This document shows positions 41,508 to 46,114 of a DNA stretch of 46,114 nucleotides, one piece after another (positions within the stretch are counted from its first letter, which is position 1; each line of letters begins with the position of its first letter). The stretch is from Candidatus Eisenbergiella merdavium (GTDB lineage: Bacteria; Bacillota; Clostridia; Lachnospirales; Lachnospiraceae), in assembly GCA_019119595.1 (NCBI GenBank), contig DWWS01000017.1, positions 1 to 46,114 on the forward strand. Reading direction: 5' to 3'. The notes below the pieces were generated by a model. It worked only from the letters and a program-made list of their open reading frames with translations, was not told the origin of the DNA and searched no databases. Made by a program: the position numbers and the translations under genes.

Positions 41508-42329
41508 ATGAACACGCAAATCATCGCCATCGCCAACCAGAAAGGCGGCGTTGGCAAAACAACAACCTGTGCGAACTTGGGAATAGGTCTGGCACAGGCC
41601 GGAAAGAAAGTGCTTCTGATCGACGGGGACCCGCAAGGAAGCCTGACAATCAGCTTGGGAAATCCGCAACCGGACAAGCTGCCATTTACACTGTCGGATG
41701 CAATGGGCAAAATTCTGATGGATCAGCCTATACGCCCCGGAGAAGGTATTCTGCATCATGCAGAAGGCGTTGACCTGATGCCCGCCGACATTCAACTTTC
41801 CGGTATGGAAGTATCCTTGGTAAATGCTATGAGTCGTGAGACTATCTTGCGGCAATATCTGAACACACTGAAGGGGCAATACTCCCATATCCTCATCGAC
41901 TGCCAGCCCTCCCTTGGTATGCTCACAGTCAATGCGCTGGCGGCTGCGAACAGGATCATCATTCCCGTTCAGGCAGAGTATCTGCCCGCTAAAGGGCTGG
42001 AACAGCTGCTCTCCACGGTAAACAAGGTAAAGAGGCAAATCAACCCCAAGCTCCAGATTGACGGTATCCTGCTGACGATGGTGGACAGCCGAACCAACTT
42101 TGCCAAAGAGATTTCCGCGCTCCTGCGGGAGACCTATGGCAGCAAGATCAAAGTATTCGGCACAGAGATCCCCCATTCTGTCCGGGCAAAGGAAATCAGT
42201 GCAGAGGGAAAAAGTATTTTCGCCCATGACCCTGGCGGCAAGGTGGCAGAGGGGTATCGAAATCTGACGAAGGAGGTGTTGAAACTTGAAAAGCAGCGCG
42301 AAAAAAATAGAGCTGGCCTCGGTAGATGA
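41508..42329 (+). CDS. parA: ParA-family partition ATPase (Soj-like)
   Basis: 273 residues. Deviant Walker A K-G-G-V-G-K-T-T at 12-19, Walker A' region LLIDGDPQG at 37-44, Walker B HILIDCQPS, so a true ParA/MinD-type ATPase for segregation or maintenance of the element. No N-terminal DNA-binding helix-turn-helix (type Ib/Soj-like length). Start at 41508 with GAGGTG upstream; the longer frame from 41391 crosses terminator 2. parB begins 44 bases before its stop. Confidence 0.93.
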   Translation: MNTQIIAIANQKGGVGKTTTCANLGIGLAQAGKKVLLIDGDPQGSLTISLGNPQPDKLPFTLSDAMGKILMDQPIRPGEGILHHAEGVDLMPADIQLSGMEVSLVNAMSRETILRQYLNTLKGQYSHILIDCQPSLGMLTVNALAAANRIIIPVQAEYLPAKGLEQLLSTVNKVKRQINPKLQIDGILLTMVDSRTNFAKEISALLRETYGSKIKVFGTEIPHSVRAKEISAEGKSIFAHDPGGKVAEGYRNLTKEVLKLEKQREKNRAGLGR

Positions 42330-43215
42330 TCTGTTCTCCACCGAAGAAGGTCGGCAGGATGCAAAGCTGGAAAAGATTCAGGAGATTCCGCTGTCTGAAC
42401 TGCATCCCTTTAAGAACCACCCATTCAAAGTCAAGGATGACGAAGCCATGATGGAGACCGCTGACAGTATCAAGCAGTATGGCGTTCTGGTTCCGGCGAT
42501 TGCTCGACCGGACCCGGAGGGCGGTTATGAGCTGGTAGCCGGACACAGACGGCACAGGGCCAGTGAGCTGGCAGAAAAGGAGACCATGCCGGTCATTGTT
42601 CGGGATTTGGATGATGATGCCGCCACGATCATTATGGTTGACAGCAACCTGCAACGAGAAAGCCTGCTTCCAAGTGAGAGGGCCTTTGCCTATAAAATGA
42701 AGTTGGAGGCTATAAAACATCAAGGAGAACGCTCAGATTTAACTTCTCGCCAAGTTGGCGAGAAGTCGCAGACATCAATTCAGCTGGTTGCAAATCAAGC
42801 AGGAGAAAGTCAAAGGCAGGTTCAGAGATTTATTCGCTTGACTGAGCTGATTCCCGAACTGCTGGACATGGTGGATGAAAAGAAAATTGCCTTAAATCCC
42901 GCCTATGAGCTGTCCTTTCTCAAAAAGGAGGAACAGGTAGACCTGTTGGACGCGATGGACAGCGAACAGGCTACCCCTTCTCTTTCTCAAGCCCAGCGGC
43001 TCAAGAAATACAGTCAGGAGGGGCATCTGACCCTCGATATGATGCGTGTCATCATGGGTGAGGAAAAGAAAAGCGATCTGGACCGAGTGACATTTACCTC
43101 TGACACCTTGCGGAAGTATTTCCCTAAAAGCTATACGCCCCAGCGGATGCAGGAAACCATCATCAAGTTGCTGGAGGCATGGCAGAAAAAGCGTCAGAGA
43201 GACCAGGAACGATGA
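42286..43215 (+). CDS. parB: ParB/Spo0J-type partition protein
   Basis: 309 residues. N-terminal ParB/Srx-like CTPase domain with the G-H-R-R-H-R-A box at 86-92 and N-L-Q-R-E at 121-125, then a helix-turn-helix region (LVANQAGESQRQVQRFIRL) and a C-terminal charged domain. Begins at a TTG preceded by AAGGAGG, overlapping parA by 44 bases in another frame. A perfect 23-bp palindrome lies inside the gene at 42743-42765. Confidence 0.92.
   Translation: MKSSAKKIELASVDDLFSTEEGRQDAKLEKIQEIPLSELHPFKNHPFKVKDDEAMMETADSIKQYGVLVPAIARPDPEGGYELVAGHRRHRASELAEKETMPVIVRDLDDDAATIIMVDSNLQRESLLPSERAFAYKMKLEAIKHQGERSDLTSRQVGEKSQTSIQLVANQAGESQRQVQRFIRLTELIPELLDMVDEKKIALNPAYELSFLKKEEQVDLLDAMDSEQATPSLSQAQRLKKYSQEGHLTLDMMRVIMGEEKKSDLDRVTFTSDTLRKYFPKSYTPQRMQETIIKLLEAWQKKRQRDQER
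42743..42765. promoter_or_regulatory. Perfect palindrome in parB, parS-like candidate
   Basis: Arms CTTCTCGCCAA and TTGGCGAGAAG with a single central G. It codes for TSRQVGEKS in ParB. In B. subtilis a parS site lies inside spo0J (parB), so a centromere role is plausible; sequence is not the chromosomal parS consensus. Confidence 0.45.
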
Positions 43216-43227
43216 AAGGAGCCGCCT

Positions 43228-43518
43228 ATGAAAGATATTTCAGCAAGGGAGCTGAAAGGACATAACATTCTTGCCGTGGAACGCTTTGAGGACAGCACCC
43301 GATGGATGATTGAGTTTGTTGTTCTCCATCCGTGCAGTGCTTACGGGAGCAGAGGTGATGAAATGCGTCTGTTTCTTGCAGAGGACAGCTATCAGAACGC
43401 TCTCCAAGATCATCAGCTCCGGAAAATCAAAATCAAGCGGTATGCCCGTGTTGTTGAGGGACACATTCTCGACTTTAAGCCGGGAAAGAAATGCACAAGA
43501 AAATATAGAGAAAGTTGA
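43228..43518 (+). CDS. Uncharacterised element protein, paralogue of 44492-44806
   Basis: 96 residues, no family recognised. The core ERFEDSTRWMIEFVVL ... EMRLFLAEDSYQNALQD ... KIKIKRYARVVEGHILDF aligns with the protein at 44492 (RFAEDTRHMIIFDVL, TRLFLSDTGYEKALDS, QIKILSHAKVRQGNLHYD). Shared are R-F, T-R-x-M-I-x-F-x-V-L, R-L-F-L, Y-x-x-A-L, I-K-I and A-x-V. The pattern looks like a small alpha/beta domain. Ribosome binding site AAAGGAG. Sits between parB and repA. Confidence 0.75.
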   Translation: MKDISARELKGHNILAVERFEDSTRWMIEFVVLHPCSAYGSRGDEMRLFLAEDSYQNALQDHQLRKIKIKRYARVVEGHILDFKPGKKCTRKYRES

Positions 43519-43583
43519 ACGCCACAATTCTTTGATTTAGGATTGCGGTTTTTTGTACCCAAAATTCGGAAGGAGTGAGGTCG

Positions 43584-44444
43584 ATGGCCGTTTTTCGCAT
43601 TGAACGGACCCGTGATTATACCGTGATGAGCAATCATCATTTACGAAATGCAAACCTGTCGTTAAAAGCCAAGGGACTGCTTTCCATGATGTTATCTTTG
43701 CCAGAGGACTGGAATTACACCACCCGTGGTCTTGCAAAGATCTGTAAGGAGGGCGTGGATGCCATAGGCGCTGCGTTGCGGGAATTGGAGGCTGCTGGTT
43801 ACATTGTGCGGCACAAGCTGCGTGACCGGCAGGGACGCATCAGCGATATAGAGTATGTCATATACGAGCAGCCACAGCTTAGAAAACCGGATACGGATTC
43901 ACCAGATACGGAAAACCCGGATATGGATAAACCGGATACGGAAAAGCCCGCAGAATTAAATATAGAGAAATCTAATACTCAAAAACAAAATATTTATGGA
44001 TCAAGTACCGATTCCATTCCCTTCCGGGATTGCGCGGCAGATTGTCTGCCGGAACGGAAAGGAAGGGATGCGATGTCACTCACAGAGATAGAGAGTTATC
44101 GGGAATTGATTCAGGAGAATATCGGGTATGAATACCTGTGTCAGCAGTATGAAACTTATCGGGAGGATTTGGATGAGATTGTGGAGCTAATCGTGGAAAC
44201 GGTCTGTGCAAAGCGAAAGACCACCCGTATTGCAGGAAGTGATTTTCCGCATGAAATCGTTCGTTCCAGGTTCTTGAAGCTGGATAACTCGCACATTGAG
44301 TTTGTCATGGACTGTTTACAGAAGAACACCACGGAAATTCGCAACATGAAGCAGTATCTTCTGACCGTTCTGTTCAATGCACCGACCACGATAAGCAATC
44401 ATTACACCTCACAAGTAAATCACGATCTGTATGGCGGCTGGTAA
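43584..44444 (+). CDS. repA: Replication initiator protein A (RepA_N with C-terminal DUF6017-like domain)
   Basis: 286 residues. N-terminal RepA_N winged-helix domain: FRIERTRDYTVMSNHHLRN, LSLKAKGLLSMMLSLPEDWNY, TTRGLAKICKEGVDAIGAAL. Residues about 101-122 are an acidic repeat of the form P-D-T-[DE]-x (KPDTDSPDTENPDMDKPDTE), read from a tandem DNA repeat. The C-terminal domain (about 165-286) resembles DUF6017, with LTEIESYRELIQENIGYEYL and FPHEIVRSRFLKLDNSHIEFV. It probably starts replication of the excised circle. Start at 43584 after GGAAGGAG. Confidence 0.9.
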   Translation: MAVFRIERTRDYTVMSNHHLRNANLSLKAKGLLSMMLSLPEDWNYTTRGLAKICKEGVDAIGAALRELEAAGYIVRHKLRDRQGRISDIEYVIYEQPQLRKPDTDSPDTENPDMDKPDTEKPAELNIEKSNTQKQNIYGSSTDSIPFRDCAADCLPERKGRDAMSLTEIESYRELIQENIGYEYLCQQYETYREDLDEIVELIVETVCAKRKTTRIAGSDFPHEIVRSRFLKLDNSHIEFVMDCLQKNTTEIRNMKQYLLTVLFNAPTTISNHYTSQVNHDLYGGW

Positions 44445-44491
44445 ATGGTCGCTTTTTTATTGCCCGGAACTGCCGGGAGAAAGGAGCAAGC

Positions 44492-44806
44492 ATGATGTCT
44501 GAGGGAAAGACCATAGGGCAGCTGATGGAAGAAATGCGGGCAAAGGCAGGAGCGCAGAATTATCACGGTCATGGATATATGGACCTCCAGCGTTTTGCGG
44601 AGGACACCCGGCACATGATTATTTTTGATGTGCTGACGAACGATTCCCCTGTTGGCTGGAAAGGCGAACGAACCCGCCTGTTCCTGTCGGATACCGGTTA
44701 TGAAAAAGCACTGGATAGTCAGGAAAAGGGACAGATTAAGATTTTGAGCCACGCAAAGGTACGTCAGGGCAATCTGCACTATGACCGTTCTGACCAGTTA
44801 CGCTAA
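44492..44806 (+). CDS. Uncharacterised element protein, paralogue of 43228-43518
   Basis: 104 residues, function unknown. Has about 25 extra N-terminal residues compared with its paralogue (SEGKTIGQLMEEMRAKAGAQ). The shared core from residue 33 is described under 43228-43518. Start at ATG 44492 or the next codon, AAGGAG upstream. Lies between repA and the PcfB-like gene. Confidence 0.75.
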   Translation: MMSEGKTIGQLMEEMRAKAGAQNYHGHGYMDLQRFAEDTRHMIIFDVLTNDSPVGWKGERTRLFLSDTGYEKALDSQEKGQIKILSHAKVRQGNLHYDRSDQLR

Positions 44807-44816
44807 GGAGGGCGGT

Positions 44817-44858
44817 ATGAAGCGTTATCTTCTGCGGCGGCTGGTGGTTCCGCCTTAG
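44817..44858 (+). CDS. Possible 13-residue peptide, MKRYLLRRLVVPP
   Basis: A tiny frame with AAGGAGGG before its ATG. It may be a leader peptide of the following transfer genes, a gene remnant, or chance. The basic, hydrophobic make-up resembles the start of a membrane protein. Confidence 0.2.
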   Translation: MKRYLLRRLVVPP

Positions 44859-44904
44859 CAAAAAAAGAGATTCCCTGCAAACTTCGTGGAAAGGAGGCGA
44901 GAAA

Positions 44905-45405
44905 ATGCAGGAAGAAGTGGAAAACAGAACTTTGACGCTGGTTGTCAGTGGAACAAAGTTTACCGGCAGAATGTTTAAGGCTGCCATAAGCAAGTACATG
45001 GCACATCGCAAGGAAAAGAAGCTGGAAAAACAGAGAAGCCGTGATGCGCCGGTTGTTCCGCATGGGAAACAGACTGTGAAGCAGCTTGTCGGGCAGAATC
45101 AGGGAATATCCAATATTGAGATCACAGACCCCTCTATCAAGGCGTTTGAGAAAATTGCCCGGAAATATGGTGTGGATTATGCGGTGAAAAAGGACCGCAG
45201 CAGTTCTCCGCCAAAGTACCTGATTTTTTTCAAAGGCCGTGATGCAGATGCTCTGACAGCAGCTTTTACAGAGTACACCAACAAAAAGGTCAAAAAGGCA
45301 ACGAAAACAGAGCGCCCGTCCGTACTGGCAAAACTTAACCAGTTCAAAGAGATGGTTAAAAATGCTGTGGTGGATCGCACCAAGCGAAAGGAGCTGGAAC
45401 GATGA
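44905..45405 (+). CDS. PcfB-family (DUF3801) transfer protein
   Basis: 166 residues. Small accessory protein always placed just before the coupling protein gene virD4 in Tn1549-type and pCF10-type systems, where PcfB helps dock the relaxosome. TLVVSGTKFTGRMFKAAISKYMAHRKEKKLEKQ is the typical N-terminus; the middle has ISNIEITDPSIKAFEKIARKYGVDYAVKKD and KYLIFFKGRDADALTAAFTEYTNKK. Ribosome binding site AAAGGAGG. Its stop overlaps the ATG of virD4. Confidence 0.85.
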   Translation: MQEEVENRTLTLVVSGTKFTGRMFKAAISKYMAHRKEKKLEKQRSRDAPVVPHGKQTVKQLVGQNQGISNIEITDPSIKAFEKIARKYGVDYAVKKDRSSSPPKYLIFFKGRDADALTAAFTEYTNKKVKKATKTERPSVLAKLNQFKEMVKNAVVDRTKRKELER

Positions 45406-45713
45406 AAAAGACATTGGACATCAAAAAGCTCATTTTGCTGAATATGCCGTATATCCTGCTGGGGCTGTTTGCTACCAATTTTGGAGAGGCATGGCGAATG
45501 GCACAAGGGGCGGATGCTTCAGAAAAGTTTCTTTCGCTGGTTGCGGTTCTGCCTGGGGCGCTGCAAAGTTTCTGGCCCAGCCTTCACCCGTTGGATCTGC
45601 TGGTGGGGCTGTGTTGCGGTGCTGGTCTGCGTCTGGCGGTGTACCTCAAAAGTAAAAACGCCAAGAAATATCGACATGGTTTGGAATATGGTTCGGCCCG
45701 CTGGAGTGCATAA
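45402..45713 (+). pseudogene. VirD4/TraG coupling protein, truncated after 103 codons
   Basis: The N-terminal membrane part is intact: MKKTLDIKKLILLNMPYILL (first helix), GALQSFWPSLHPLDLLVGLCCGAGLRLAVYL (second helix), then the conserved YRHGLEYGSARW. Full-length coupling proteins continue after GSARW with the ATPase domain (Walker A) for about 500 residues; here two codons and a stop follow, and unrelated DNA begins. The break is best explained by insertion of another element at about 45705-45713. The remaining part may lie beyond the window. Confidence 0.75.
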
Positions 45714-45760
45714 TTTTAAGTGTAAAGGACACCTACATGGACGCACAGGAGGTTATGCAC

Positions 45761-46114
45761 ATGACTGATTATAGCAAAATTACAGCCCTTTACTCCCGCC
45801 TTTCCGTAGGCGACGAGGACAGGGACGGCGGCGAAAGCAACTCCATACAGAACCAGAAGAAGTTTTTGGAAAGCTACGCCAGACAGCTAAAATTGACGAA
45901 TATCCGGCACTACATTGACGACGATGAAAGCGGCAGATTTTTCGACCGCTCCGCCTACTCCCGCATGATAGAGGACGTAGAAAACGGTAAAATCGGCGTG
46001 TGTATTATGAAAGACATGACCCGCTGGGGGCGCGACTATCTCCAAGTCGGCAACGCTATGGAGATATTCAGACGGAACAATGTGCGCTTTATCGCGGTCA
46101 ACAACGGGATAGAC
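45761..46114 (+). CDS. Large serine recombinase (TnpX/TndX type), partial
   Basis: The first 118 residues are in the window and the frame is open to the last base. The resolvase fold is clear: catalytic Ser15 in LYSRLSVGDED, the S-N-S-I-Q-N-Q-K-K-F-L helix, DDDESGRFFDRSAYSRMIEDVE, then KDMTRWGRDYLQVGN with the conserved Arg and GRD. Such enzymes integrate and excise conjugative or mobilisable elements of Firmicutes. CAGGAGG is eight bases before the ATG at 45761. It starts 48 bp after the broken virD4, as expected for the recombinase at the very end of an inserted element. Confidence 0.9.
   Translation, partial: MTDYSKITALYSRLSVGDEDRDGGESNSIQNQKKFLESYARQLKLTNIRHYIDDDESGRFFDRSAYSRMIEDVENGKIGVCIMKDMTRWGRDYLQVGNAMEIFRRNNVRFIAVNNGID

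Larger units (their letters stand above)
41105..46114. mobile_element. One end of a Tn1549/CTn5-like integrative conjugative element, running out of the window
   Basis: The gene order parA, parB, small unknown gene, repA (RepA_N), small unknown gene, PcfB/DUF3801 and virD4 is that of the replication/partition and early transfer module of Tn1549-type elements. The left limit must lie between the rpsI stop and parA; the exact end was not found. No integrase of this element is inside the window. It is itself interrupted near 45713 by another recombinase gene. Confidence 0.8.

Overview
The window is a chromosomal segment of a Gram-positive Clostridia bacterium, most likely Lachnospiraceae. The evidence is the S10-spc-alpha ribosomal protein gene order, zinc-ribbon forms of S14 and L36, an adenylate kinase with a four-Cys lid, a KOW-domain gene between map and infA, and an L17 with a long internal insertion typical of that family. 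No taxon can be proven without a search.

Layout. (1) 1-5000: assorted accessory genes: two GNAT acetyltransferases, an orphan family-9-like carbohydrate-binding protein, an alpha/beta hydrolase with a 60-residue downstream gene, a PD-(D/E)XK (Rpn/YhgA-type) nuclease, and a 108-bp direct repeat next to a long inverted repeat. (2) 5002-23088: the long S10-spc-alpha array, starting at a near-consensus promoter with a structured leader and running rpsJ-rplC-rplD-rplW-rplB-rpsS-rplV-rpsC-rplP-rpmC-rpsQ-rplN-rplX-rplE-rpsZ-rpsH-rplF-rplR-rpsE-rpmD-rplO-secY-adk-map-KOW-infA-rpmJ-rpsM-rpsK-rpsD-rpoA-rplQ. A second strong promoter lies before rpmJ and a strong terminator follows rplQ. Several intercistronic gaps are unusually long and full of hairpins. 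(3) 23149-34813: a carbohydrate utilisation locus: an AraC regulator, a LplB/YtcP-type sugar ABC importer with a large lipoprotein binding protein, then a separately promoted catabolic operon (GH105 unsaturated glycuronyl hydrolase, SGNH acetylesterase, GH112 phosphorylase, TIM-barrel isomerase-like protein). The set fits import and intracellular breakdown of galactose-decorated rhamnogalacturonan-I fragments: GH105 removes the unsaturated uronate, the esterase removes acetyl groups, GH112 phosphorolyses beta-galactosyl-rhamnose. (4) 34909-36321: a convergent MATE exporter. (5) 36408-41104: ecfA1-ecfA2-ecfT-truA, then rplM-rpsI with its own consensus promoter and L13-type leader. This block normally follows rplQ directly in Firmicutes, so regions 3 and 4 look like an insertion into a conserved gene string. 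(6) 41105-46114: one end of an integrative conjugative element of the Tn1549/CTn5 kind (parA, parB, a small unknown gene, repA, a paralogue of the unknown gene, a PcfB/DUF3801 protein, virD4). The virD4 gene is cut short after about 103 codons and a large serine recombinase gene starts 48 bp later and leaves the window, which suggests a second mobile element nested in the first.

The points most worth following are the pectin side-chain operon with a cytoplasmic-looking SGNH esterase carrying SLH-like repeats, a C8 tract in the linker of the AraC regulator, a perfect palindrome inside parB that could be its centromere site, the paralogous unknown pair flanking repA, the interrupted virD4, and a hairpin that masks the rpsD ribosome binding site. 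All functional calls rest on reading motifs by eye; no search or folding program was run.
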